Below, one piece after another: positions 52,733-61,805 of a stretch of 64,000 nt of DNA (positions are counted from its first letter, which is position 1; each line of letters starts with the position of its first letter). The notes under the pieces are model-generated. The model made no database searches, was not told the origin of the DNA, and saw only the letters and a list, made by a program, of their open reading frames with translations. Source of the stretch: Hyphomicrobiales bacterium (GTDB lineage: Bacteria > Pseudomonadota > Alphaproteobacteria > Rhizobiales > Rhizobiaceae); the NCBI GenBank assembly GCA_900466005.1, contig UEGQ01000004.1, forward strand, positions 248,001 to 312,000, read 5' to 3'. The translations under genes were made by a program, and so were the position numbers.

Positions 52733-53554
52733 GTGGACATTCTTTCCGCCACCTCTTCGCTGGTCGATGTCATCTATCCGGTGCTCGCCGCAGCGGCCAT
52801 CGCGATGGCCCGCGCGCTGGGCATGATCGTCATTACCCCGGCCTTCGTCCGGCTCGGGCTCACGGGGCTGATCCGCTCGGGCGTCGCCATCGCCATCGCC
52901 CTGCCGCTGATACCGGGCTTCGCGGCGACGTTCGCGGAGGGGCAGAGATTCTCGAGCCTGGTCGTGACCGGCCTGGTCTTCAAGGAACTCATTATCGGTG
53001 TCATTCTAGGCGTGGTGCTCGGCATCCCCTTCTGGGCAGCCGAAATGGCCGGCGATCTCGTCGATCTGCAGCGCGGCTCGACCTCGGCGCAGCTCGTCGA
53101 TCCTCTGCAGGCGACCGAGACCAGTATTGCCGGCACATTCTTCGTCCTGGCGCTCGTCGCGCTCTTCTTCAAGTCAGGCGGGTTTTCGCTCCTCGCCGAC
53201 ACCTATTATCGCAGCTACGAGATTTGGCCCGTCACCAGCTTCTCGCCCGCGCTCGGTTCCGGAGCAGGTTTCGCCGTCCTTGGGATTCTCGACCGTGTCA
53301 TGCAGATCGGTCTTCTGCTGATTGCGCCGATCGTGCTTGCGTTGCTCATTGCCGATCTGATGCTCGCCTACCTGTCGCGCATGGCGCCGCAGTTTCACGT
53401 CTTCGATCTTTCGCTCGCCGTCAAGAACCTGATCTTTGCGGTCCTGATCGTGCTCTACCTCACCTACCTCCTGCAATACATGGTTGCGGAGCTTTCTCTC
53501 TTTCAGGAGGCGCCGGTCGTATTGCGCGGCCTCCTCGGGGCGGCTCGGGAGTAA
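52733..53554 (+). CDS. sctT: T3SS export-apparatus protein SctT, GTG start
   Basis: A 273-residue FliR/YscT-family membrane protein with about six to eight helices, including GVVLGIPFWAAEMAGDLVDLQRGSTSAQLVDPLQATETS and IAPIVLALLIADLMLAYLSRMAPQFHVFDLSLAVKNL. It starts with GTG. It is the last core gene of the plus operon; sctU, usually next, has been moved to the opposite operon. Confidence 0.95.
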   Translation: MDILSATSSLVDVIYPVLAAAAIAMARALGMIVITPAFVRLGLTGLIRSGVAIAIALPLIPGFAATFAEGQRFSSLVVTGLVFKELIIGVILGVVLGIPFWAAEMAGDLVDLQRGSTSAQLVDPLQATETSIAGTFFVLALVALFFKSGGFSLLADTYYRSYEIWPVTSFSPALGSGAGFAVLGILDRVMQIGLLLIAPIVLALLIADLMLAYLSRMAPQFHVFDLSLAVKNLIFAVLIVLYLTYLLQYMVAELSLFQEAPVVLRGLLGAARE

Positions 53555-53742
53555 AATACCTTCTCGCTCTGCGCGAAACCCGCTCCTGTCATCAAACCAT
53601 CAACAAGGTCCGCCATAGTGGCATCTGCGCCTTTGCGCGACCGCCTACAGCCTTGAATTCATATCTCGTTCCTCGCTTCCCGTGCCGTGCCGCGGGATGG
53701 GCACTGTCATGTGCTGCCCAGAGCCAAGGAGATTCCAGCCCC

Positions 53743-56700
53743 ATGTCCTACCGCATCGATCTCGACGGCAAGAGCCGTTACGACGCCAGCGGGCGCACCA
53801 CTGCCGTTTCAGAGGAACAGCGCCGCTTTTTCATTGAGCAGATCAACCAGGCCGTGCGCGAGCGAGCCGCGGCCGGCGGCCCGAAGACGATCGACCCGAT
53901 GACGGAAAAGGCGTTTGTCGTCGAGAAGGGCGACAGCCTCTGGGAGATCGCCAGGGAGAACAATGTCAGCCTCGAGGATCTTGCCGCATCCAATCGCGTC
54001 AGCCTGACCACTGACGAAACCATCCGGCCGAGTGATGTGGTGATCGTGCCCCTCACCTCGCCCGTGCTCGTCGCCAATGGTCCCATCGACGGCAAGGGCG
54101 TTCCCAAGGGCGAAGCAGCCTTCATCGATGATCTCTATGGCCGCGGCAACAAGCTCGCCTATGCCGACAATCCGTCCGGCATCGACTATGCCGCCGAAGG
54201 CAGGGACATGCAGAATGACGTCAGCGCCTATCTCGACAACCTGCCGCCGGCCGAGAGACAGGCGGCGGCCCTCCGGCTGATGAACAGGGATTGGCTGGAT
54301 GCAGGCCCCGCCGGCAGCGCGATCAAGGCTGCGATCCTGGAGCGCGGCCTGAAGACGGACGGGGAAGCCGTCATCGCCGAAGACATATACGATCGCGGCA
54401 ACCGCATCCAGTATTCCGATGATCCGAAAATCGATTATCGGGCGGCAACCGCCGGGATTTCCACCGATGTCCGCGCCTACGTCGAGACGCTGCCGGAAAG
54501 GCGGCGATCCGTGGTGCTGCAGCGCCTTTACGACCGGGACTGGACGGATGCGGCGCCCGCCCGAATGGCGATCGAGGACACGGCGAAGGGGTTGAATATC
54601 GACCTGCGTCCGTCGACGCATGCCGGTGCCGACGTCGAGGACAAGGCCCGCACGATCATCGACGGTGCGAATGCCTCCCGCAGCCCGGAAGACGCTTTTC
54701 ACAAACTCTCTTCGGCCTTCGCCTCGGCGGCGCCGGAGGTCCAGCACGTGCTTCTGCGCTCCGAGGATGCGCGGGCTCTCATCGACAAGGCAGCAAACTG
54801 GGCATCGAAACCTCTCGCCGACTATCAACCGGAGGAGGCCATCAGCGAACAGGGCGATGCCGCAACGACAATGCGCAATCTCGAGCGGCTGACGGACGGT
54901 ATCGATCCGCGGCTTGCCGTCGCGCTCGTCTCTTCGACCATGCCCGTGATCGAAGCGGCGAACCGCCGGAAGCAGGAAAGGATCGGCGGCGATCTGATCG
55001 GAACGAACGGCCAGACGAACCTGATGACGATCATAGACCGCATAAGCGGCAGCCCGGGAGCCGATGCCATCATCGAACGCTTCGCCCGGTTCGGAGGCTA
55101 CGGCCCGAACTCCATACCGATGGCGATCGCCAATGGGTCCCGTCTCGACTATCCGATCGCAGTGGCCGTCGAAAGTGCCCCGGCCTCTTCCGATTTCGTC
55201 GTCCGGAACATCGTTCCGCAGGTCAAGCAGTATGCGTCTGCCGAGGTCAACCAGGACGTGATCACCTATTCGAACCATATGCAGGAACTGCAGTGGCTGA
55301 TTTCGAACCACGGCGGCACCATGAACCCGGAGCAGGTCACGAAGGCGATTGACGATTACAAGAAAGAGAAGGGTCCGGAATGGGCTGAAACGGAGCAGCG
55401 CCTCGAAGGCAGCATTGCCGCAAGCGGCGAAAAACTGCTGCGGCAGTTGACGTCACTCGGCAACCTGCCGCCGGAACTGGCGTCTCAACGACAGGCCGTT
55501 GACGATGAGATCGGCAAGATCCTCTCGGACGAAAAGACTGCGATGGCCGTCGAGATCGCGATGAAGAAGAACCCGGCGCTGCTCGACAGTCCGGCCGTGC
55601 TGAACCTCCTGGGATATCAGGCCCGTCTCACCGACCGCGGCCGGAAGCTCGCCGAAGAGGCGACGACGCAAATCATCCGCCATAGGGTGCTTCCGTCCTT
55701 CACCGATCTGCAAACCGGCGATCCGGCCGCCCTCGGCAAAGCGAAGGCCAGCCTTCAAGGGCTGAAAGACGGCGGCCTTTCACGAATGCTCGGCATTCCC
55801 GAAGCCGATATGAACCGGGCGATAGACGCGGTCGACAGATCCCTGCCCGCGCCCGGAGAAACGATCGAGCAGGCCCGGGCGAAGATGGCAGCCCTCGACG
55901 GCGAACTGAACGGGCTCAAGAGTTCGAACGGCGTCCGCTCCTTCGCGAACACGACCGGTCCTGGCCAGATGCTCCGGCTGATCGGCCTTGCCGCGACGGG
56001 GGCGAGCGTCGCCAATTCCGCGAACGCGGCCCAGAACGCCCCGAGTCTCCGAAACAATCTCAAAGTGGTGATCGATGCCGTCGGGCTCGGCCAGCGGACG
56101 ACGGAACTCCTCGGCGGAATGGACTTGCTCCGCTCCGACTCCACCGCCGTCAAGCACTTCGGCAGCAGCAGCCGGCCGGCAGTCAAGTTCCTGGGGGCGC
56201 TGAGCGGCGGCTTCGACGCCTGGATCGCCTTCGACTATTTCAAGGGCGGCGACCCGCTGATGGGAAGCCTCTCGGCCGCGGCCGCGGGCGGAACGGTCAT
56301 GGCGGCACTCGGTACCGGCACGATGTTCGGCCCGGCGGGCCTCGTCATCGTCGGCGCCGCGGTGATCGGCCAGATGATCGTCGCCGACACCCGCGAATCG
56401 AACCGATACATGACGGATACCTCCAAGCGCTTCCTTGCCCAGTCGGGCTTGAGCGAGACGGCCGCCGGCGTGCTCGTCGATCAGAGCGGCGACGGATACA
56501 GCCCCGTGCCGATCCTCGCCAGATATGCAGAACTCCGCGGCTTTCGGCTCGACCAGTCGGCCGATCGCGAGCGGTTCATCGACTGGCTGAACGGTATCCC
56601 GAAGGAGGGACTGGAGAAATTGCGCGACAATCTGCACCACACGCTCGACGAGATCGGCGGCGATCTCACCAGGCTGCCGGCGAGTGCCGGTTCGGATGAT

Positions 56701-56862
56701 CGCTATACCGACGCGCAGCGTCTGAACGAACACTACGTCGGCGGGCAAGTCTACATACCGAGCCTCGCGGACGAGATCCGGAACGGCAACGGTGCCCCTG
56801 CATCGGCACGCCAGATCGACGTGGTCCTTGCCGAACTCGACATCGGAATTCCGGTTGCCTGA
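53743..56862 (+). CDS. 1039-residue LysM protein with tandem repeat, T3SS-linked
   Basis: A large protein without a signal peptide. A LysM domain is at about residues 57-103 (VVEKGDSLWEIARENNVSLEDLA). Two tandem repeats of about 72 residues follow (126-198 and 210-281), each with an IYDRGN-type start, YADNP/YSDDP and RDWxDA. The middle is helical. Near the C-terminus are hydrophobic stretches at about 741-760 and 842-883 that could insert in a membrane. It lies 188 bases after sctT. Possible roles are a secreted translocator, an effector, or a cell-wall-binding accessory; no enzyme domain was recognised. ATG 53743 has AAGGAG, somewhat distant. Confidence 0.75.
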   Translation: MSYRIDLDGKSRYDASGRTTAVSEEQRRFFIEQINQAVRERAAAGGPKTIDPMTEKAFVVEKGDSLWEIARENNVSLEDLAASNRVSLTTDETIRPSDVVIVPLTSPVLVANGPIDGKGVPKGEAAFIDDLYGRGNKLAYADNPSGIDYAAEGRDMQNDVSAYLDNLPPAERQAAALRLMNRDWLDAGPAGSAIKAAILERGLKTDGEAVIAEDIYDRGNRIQYSDDPKIDYRAATAGISTDVRAYVETLPERRRSVVLQRLYDRDWTDAAPARMAIEDTAKGLNIDLRPSTHAGADVEDKARTIIDGANASRSPEDAFHKLSSAFASAAPEVQHVLLRSEDARALIDKAANWASKPLADYQPEEAISEQGDAATTMRNLERLTDGIDPRLAVALVSSTMPVIEAANRRKQERIGGDLIGTNGQTNLMTIIDRISGSPGADAIIERFARFGGYGPNSIPMAIANGSRLDYPIAVAVESAPASSDFVVRNIVPQVKQYASAEVNQDVITYSNHMQELQWLISNHGGTMNPEQVTKAIDDYKKEKGPEWAETEQRLEGSIAASGEKLLRQLTSLGNLPPELASQRQAVDDEIGKILSDEKTAMAVEIAMKKNPALLDSPAVLNLLGYQARLTDRGRKLAEEATTQIIRHRVLPSFTDLQTGDPAALGKAKASLQGLKDGGLSRMLGIPEADMNRAIDAVDRSLPAPGETIEQARAKMAALDGELNGLKSSNGVRSFANTTGPGQMLRLIGLAATGASVANSANAAQNAPSLRNNLKVVIDAVGLGQRTTELLGGMDLLRSDSTAVKHFGSSSRPAVKFLGALSGGFDAWIAFDYFKGGDPLMGSLSAAAAGGTVMAALGTGTMFGPAGLVIVGAAVIGQMIVADTRESNRYMTDTSKRFLAQSGLSETAAGVLVDQSGDGYSPVPILARYAELRGFRLDQSADRERFIDWLNGIPKEGLEKLRDNLHHTLDEIGGDLTRLPASAGSDDRYTDAQRLNEHYVGGQVYIPSLADEIRNGNGAPASARQIDVVLAELDIGIPVA

Positions 56863-56887
56863 CGGTTCGACGGCATCACCGATCGGA

Positions 56888-56913
56888 GCGCCCGTCGGGA
56901 AACCAACGGGCGC
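56888..56913. terminator. Bidirectional terminator between the two giant genes
   Basis: GCGCCCGT at 56888-56895 pairs perfectly with ACGGGCGC at 56906-56913 around a 10-base loop. It lies in the 66-base gap between the convergent large genes. Confidence 0.6.
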
Positions 56914-56928
56914 CTCTCAGGGACGATC

Positions 56929-59900
56929 CTATTCCAGATAACCTCTTCGTCTCAGCCACGCCTTCAACCCTTCGGTGCTGCGCGGCTCGACATAGGAGAC
57001 ATAGGCGTTTTCGTGCATCAGCGTTCCGTCCGAGGGACGGTACCAGAGAGGATCGTCGCTCGGCAGCATCGCCTCGTCGGCGGAGACCTTCTTCTGCGGC
57101 ATCCACCACTGGTTGCCGTCCCAGTACATCGTCGTCTCTGAATCCTCGTAGCGCTTCTGCTCGGCGTTGTATTTCACCGTCGGATATTTGCTCAGATCAA
57201 CCTTGGTGGGGTCCTCCGGCAGCTTGAGGTATTTCAGATCCTCCTGGGTTTTCGGGAGCTTGCCGTCCTTGTCCGCCGTCATGTCGCGAATGGTCTCGGA
57301 CAATTCGGTCGCCTGCTCCGGCGTCAGGCGATTGAAGAGTTGTCCAAGTCGCGCCCGCGTATAGCCTTCGGCGCCATAGGTGCCGGTCAGAACGGCGTCG
57401 GCGCTGCGGGTTTCCCTGTCGCCCCCCATCAGATGTTCGTCACCGGGAAACACCGTCTGCAGGATGCCCATGACGCCCTCGTCGAGGAGGTCGTTGTGTT
57501 CCGCCAGCGCCTCGGCGACCTTGCGGTCCTTGACGCCGAACATCACCTGAATCGCGTCGGCATCGGCCTTGTCGTAAGTATGGGCGGCGTTGTAGGCGCT
57601 CCGCCCCTGGACGATGCCGGCGCCGGCAAGCTGCAGCACCGCCGCAACGCCCGATATCTTCAGCGGACCCAGCCGGTTCATCAGGCGAACCAGCCCGTTG
57701 TTCGCGGCCTTTGCTTCGAGCGCACCGGCCCCGCCGGCGGCGGCGAACATGGCATCACTGACGGTCGCGATACCGTAGCCGGTCGCCTTGACGCCGTCGG
57801 CCTTCTCTCCGACGATCCAGCCCGTGCCCTGCATGATGGCGTTGCTGAGGTCCGCGCCGACATAGAGGGCATCGATACCGCCGCCGCGGAGGAAGTGCCC
57901 CGAGTTCAAGGCCCCGCTCCAGAGCTTCTTCTCGCTTGCGGAGAGACTGCTGCTGGCGTTGACGCGCTCCTTGAGCGCATCGATCTTTGCTTCCGCGGTC
58001 GTTGGTCCCTTGGGTTCGTTGATGAGCACGTCGGCCGGCAAGGGCCTCAATGCGGTCTTGGCCGCCGACATCATCATGATCGTATGCGGCACGTAGTAGA
58101 CCATGTCGTCGCCGGTCGTGCCGAGCGCGTCGAGGTTGCGCCCGAACAGGATAGCACTGCCGCCGCCGGAAAGCCGCTCGACCGCATTCGTGCCGATCTT
58201 CAGTCCCCTCATCTGCCGTATCTGCGTTCTCTCGGCATCGGTCGGCTGCACCCGTCCGGCCACGATATCCTTGAGACGTGCCTCGCCGATCTTCTCGGTC
58301 ACATCCTTGACGAACTTGTTGAGTTCCGGATTTTTCTTGTCCGCTGTGCCCTCGATGTATTTCACGATGGCATCGGCTTCGGCCTTGCTCAGTCCGGCCC
58401 CGCCGTTCAGGAAAGCGGACTGAACCCGGTTCTCCGCGAGCGCCGTCTGGATGTCGCCGACACGGCCCTTGAGGGATTCGGTGACGGCGAAGGTGGCGAG
58501 CGCCCGTGCCGAGCGCTGGACCCAGATCGTACCGGTCGCGTTCGGATCGGTGCCTTTCTCCACATTGGCGTAGGGATCCGGACCCTCGGTCTTCGGCATG
58601 TCCGGCAGACCCTTCATCGCTTCGCTGATCGATTTCGACTTCGTCATCATGATGCCGGTGCCGAACAGCGAGGGAATCGGCGCTTCCGTCTTGAGGCCGT
58701 CGACCTTGCTGAGTGGCTCCTCGTAGATCTTGAGCGCCAGATCGATGCTCTCCTGCTGTTCCCAGAGCTGCTGGCGAACCGCACCCTCCTTCACCAGATC
58801 CTGGGACTTCTGCTTGTTCTCGGGGCTGAGATTGTCGATCGCCTCCATGTCGCGGGCAAGCTGCGTGGCACCCGAAACCGGGTCGTCGGGCTTGGTGCCG
58901 TTCCAGCCGGACAGGCCGTGATAGAGCTCGTTGTAGAGCGTCGTGATCTTCTCGTCCTGAGCCTTCGAGACATTGCCGAAATTCTCGATGCTGCGGCGGA
59001 TCGCCCATTGGGCGTCGGAGTTCTGCTCGAGGTAGTCGTTGTAGCCGAGCTCGCCCTTCGCCTCGAGTTCCGAGCGCTTCTGACTTCCAAGCTCCGCCGT
59101 GCGAGCCGCGATCGCGGTCAGCAACGCCGTCCCGCCGCCCTTCACGTCCTCGCTGCTCAAGATGCTGAATATCCGCTGGTGCGAGAGCACGTTGAGCCCG
59201 GGCAGCTCGGTGTTCATCTTTTCGACGAGACGATTGGCGATGTGGTCGACGATTTCCTTGCCCGCGCCAGCCTTCTTGCCGTCGCCGTAGAGAATGTTCT
59301 GCGAGGCGACACCGAGGTCCTGGATCGCCCGGATCTTCGCCTTGGTGTCCCCCTTGCTTCCGGAGGCGCCGATGGCGTCGATCGACTGGTCGATCATCTT
59401 GCGGACCCGGGGATCCGATGCGATCAACGCTCCGGTCGACTGGTCTAGCAGCTTCTTGATATCCCCGGTCGCCTTGCCGGAGGTATCGAAACTCGGAAGC
59501 GCATGAGCCGGGTCGGTCTTCTCCTTGAGCTTGGCGAGGAACTTCTCGGCGCCCTCGACGCCTCCCTCTCCGTAGGCGGCCTCGAGATCGCGGACATGGC
59601 GATCGACGCGCAATTCCTTCAGGGCATCCTCGATTCCTGCCTTCAGGGCGTCGCCGTATTTTTCCGGATCACCGGCCGTATAGCCGGCATAGATCGACGC
59701 ACGATTCGTCAGCGCGGTGATTTGCGCGCCCTCCTCGCCGCCGGCGGCAAGGGCGATGTCGACCAGTTGCTTCTTGGTTTCCCTGGTGACGGCGTCATAG
59801 TCCCTCTTGTCGCCGAGGCTGGCGATGCGTCCCAGCTGATCGTTGGTTCTGCCGTCTGCCTTCCATTCCTTCTCCTTGATGTCGCGCACCTGATTGAGCG

Positions 59901-60516
59901 CGTCCATGAAGACCCGATCGTCCGGCGCACGTTCGGCGATCGGACGGATGAGATCGCTTACCTCTCCGGCATCGAGCTTCTTGTTGCCGTTCTTGTCGAC
60001 ACCGAACGTCGGCGTGCCGAGACTTTCCGAAGCGAGATCGACCTCCTTGGCAATGGCGACGACGAGATCGTCCTTGGCCTTGTCGCGTTCACTCTCGCTC
60101 TTGGTCTTGTCGTTGGCCGTGCGCAGCGCCGTTCGCTGCTTTTCGAGAAGATCCAGCCGTTCGGGGCTCAGGACGAAGACCGCGTCCCCGTTCTCGAGTG
60201 CCTTGTCTGCCTCTTCTGCCGCCGGCGGCCTGTTGCCGAAGGGCTTCCGGTCGAGCTCGGGCGTCGCCGCCAGCTGCTCGTTGAGCGCCTTGTTGTCCTT
60301 GGGATCGACGCCCGCCTGTTCGTAGATGCGGAAGGGCCAGAGTCCCGGTTCCACCTGCCGTTCGACGATACCGGATGGACCGCCGTTCCAGGGCAAGGCT
60401 GGCGGAGGCTCGTTCTTCTTGCTGTTTTTCTTTGACTGGTCGACGACCTGCTCGAACGGCTTGGTCGTGTCCGAGCGCTCGGAACGGTTGCGTGCGAAGA
60501 AATTAACCAATGACAT
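56929..60516 (-). CDS. 1195-residue protein of unknown function with EF-hand loop, T3SS-linked
   Basis: A large, mostly helical, charged protein without a signal peptide; the N-terminus is basic and Ser/Asn/Lys-rich, like many T3SS export signals. A clean EF-hand loop (Asp174 to Glu185, DKNGNKKLDAGE) could bind calcium. Around residues 870-1000 hydrophobic and Gly/Ala-rich stretches occur (IATVSDAMFAAAGGAGALEA, ISGVAAVLQLAGAGIVQG). The C-terminal order of hydrophobic stretch then helical domain resembles the LysM protein opposite. It is second in a minus operon after the 236-residue protein. Effector, translocator and surface protein are all possible. Confidence 0.7.
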   Translation of the reverse strand: MSLVNFFARNRSERSDTTKPFEQVVDQSKKNSKKNEPPPALPWNGGPSGIVERQVEPGLWPFRIYEQAGVDPKDNKALNEQLAATPELDRKPFGNRPPAAEEADKALENGDAVFVLSPERLDLLEKQRTALRTANDKTKSESERDKAKDDLVVAIAKEVDLASESLGTPTFGVDKNGNKKLDAGEVSDLIRPIAERAPDDRVFMDALNQVRDIKEKEWKADGRTNDQLGRIASLGDKRDYDAVTRETKKQLVDIALAAGGEEGAQITALTNRASIYAGYTAGDPEKYGDALKAGIEDALKELRVDRHVRDLEAAYGEGGVEGAEKFLAKLKEKTDPAHALPSFDTSGKATGDIKKLLDQSTGALIASDPRVRKMIDQSIDAIGASGSKGDTKAKIRAIQDLGVASQNILYGDGKKAGAGKEIVDHIANRLVEKMNTELPGLNVLSHQRIFSILSSEDVKGGGTALLTAIAARTAELGSQKRSELEAKGELGYNDYLEQNSDAQWAIRRSIENFGNVSKAQDEKITTLYNELYHGLSGWNGTKPDDPVSGATQLARDMEAIDNLSPENKQKSQDLVKEGAVRQQLWEQQESIDLALKIYEEPLSKVDGLKTEAPIPSLFGTGIMMTKSKSISEAMKGLPDMPKTEGPDPYANVEKGTDPNATGTIWVQRSARALATFAVTESLKGRVGDIQTALAENRVQSAFLNGGAGLSKAEADAIVKYIEGTADKKNPELNKFVKDVTEKIGEARLKDIVAGRVQPTDAERTQIRQMRGLKIGTNAVERLSGGGSAILFGRNLDALGTTGDDMVYYVPHTIMMMSAAKTALRPLPADVLINEPKGPTTAEAKIDALKERVNASSSLSASEKKLWSGALNSGHFLRGGGIDALYVGADLSNAIMQGTGWIVGEKADGVKATGYGIATVSDAMFAAAGGAGALEAKAANNGLVRLMNRLGPLKISGVAAVLQLAGAGIVQGRSAYNAAHTYDKADADAIQVMFGVKDRKVAEALAEHNDLLDEGVMGILQTVFPGDEHLMGGDRETRSADAVLTGTYGAEGYTRARLGQLFNRLTPEQATELSETIRDMTADKDGKLPKTQEDLKYLKLPEDPTKVDLSKYPTVKYNAEQKRYEDSETTMYWDGNQWWMPQKKVSADEAMLPSDDPLWYRPSDGTLMHENAYVSYVEPRSTEGLKAWLRRRGYLE

Positions 60517-60629
60517 CAGCTACTCCCTGCTCCGTTTTTCAAGATTTCGAACCGGCAAGATTGCCGCGGAATGCAAAGTGACGAGCGACGGGGCCGCCCT
60601 TCGTGCCTGTCAAAATCGGGGGGCCGGCT

Positions 60630-61340
60630 CTATTGGATGCCGTATGCGGTGCGGGCATGCCCGCTGATCAGCGAGTCGACCTGTTTGTCGTCCAGGCCTC
60701 TGCCGTCGGTCGATGACCACGAATGCTGCTTGAGCGCCTCGACGATGCTTCTTCGGGTCGCCTCGCCTTCATAGGGCTCGACGAGGACGTCCATGATCTC
60801 CTTGAGACGGACCTCCTGCACGTCGGGCGAGCCGAAGTCAGCGCGCGAATCCATCAAGGCGGCGGCCGCGTTGGTGCGTTCTTCGACAGTGCCGGAATGC
60901 TGACCGAGATATGTTTTGACCGCGGCCTTGCGGTCGTCCGCCGTCGAAGCGGGCGGCTTGAGCGCATCGATTGCGGCGGGTGCCCCTTCGGGCTTCATGG
61001 TCGGGACGAGCACGAAGTCCGGATTGAGGCTTCCCTCATGATAGGCGTTGATGAGGTCCGGATTCGAAAACTGGACATTGCCGTCGATCATCAGCATCGT
61101 ATCGGCGTCGCTCAGGTTGCTGTCCTTGCCGATCTTGAACTGCGAGTCGCCCGCCTCCGGAACGGCGACCTTCACGTTTGCCAGCAGTTCATCGGAGTCC
61201 TTGAGCCCCTGCTCGCGTGCTCGCCGATCGAGGATCTCCTGCCAGGCCTTCGCCTGCGCCTGCGACACGTCAAATTCCCGCTTGTTGTCAGCGCTTTTCA
61301 GCCGAAACCCCTTGCCGACAACCTCCAAAGTCAACGCCAT
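60630..61340 (-). CDS. 236-residue protein of unknown function, partner of the 1195-residue protein
   Basis: A soluble protein without signal peptide or membrane helix. It begins MALTLEVVGKGFRLKSADNK and has a central SNLSDADTMLMIDGNVQFSN segment and a helical C-terminal part (LKEIMDVLVEPYEGEATRRSIVEALKQHSW). Family unknown. It lies 113 bases upstream of the 1195-residue gene on the same strand and probably shares its transcript. A chaperone or a smaller exported partner is possible. Confidence 0.65.
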   Translation of the reverse strand: MALTLEVVGKGFRLKSADNKREFDVSQAQAKAWQEILDRRAREQGLKDSDELLANVKVAVPEAGDSQFKIGKDSNLSDADTMLMIDGNVQFSNPDLINAYHEGSLNPDFVLVPTMKPEGAPAAIDALKPPASTADDRKAAVKTYLGQHSGTVEERTNAAAALMDSRADFGSPDVQEVRLKEIMDVLVEPYEGEATRRSIVEALKQHSWSSTDGRGLDDKQVDSLISGHARTAYGIQ

Positions 61341-61805
61341 GCCTACCTCCCTGCGTGTTATCGGTGGTGGTGGAGTCGCGCCTCCTCAAAGGCATTCAGT
61401 CTGCTCGGCACTCCGCTTCGTCATCCTCCATGCGAGAGGACTGCCGAGGTAGAAGGATGGCACCCTAATACTAGAGATTGCAGAATGTCGCAATTCCTCA
61501 TTTAGCGACCGCTAAGATTGATGGGCATTCACCCGGTCGTCGTGCAAGCGCGGAGCGATCGCACGACAACCCTTCGATGCTGTCTGCGTTCGCGGACCGA
61601 CGCACGGATGGCGAGCACCGCGCAAGCTTCCGGCGCTAAAGCTACTCTCAGTATTTGATTGATCCAACGGCGACGTATCCAGACGCAAATTGACCCCCAT
61701 ATCGACGAGCTATTTCAGTAAGAAGCGCATTTCGTTTTCGCACGGCGAGCTCCAACGACAGGTTCCACCGCACATTTCGGAAACAAGAGAATTCCGCTCG
61801 GCACG
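61341..61805. other. 465-base gap upstream of the AraC regulator
   Basis: This should hold the divergent promoters for the 236-residue gene (minus) and the AraC gene (plus). I see no clear operator, hairpin or coding frame in it. Confidence 0.4.

Noticed and set aside
57340..59448. 702-codon plus-strand frame opposite the 1195-residue gene
   Set aside because: Being an unknown gene, the opposite strand was considered. The minus frame has normal amino-acid composition, an EF-hand and a clear ATG, whereas the plus frame is His/Arg/Gly-rich and typical of antisense in high-GC DNA.
60571..61505. Plus-strand frames over the 236-residue gene
   Set aside because: The minus frame has a good start and typical composition, and is followed by a co-directional gene; the plus frames look like shadow.
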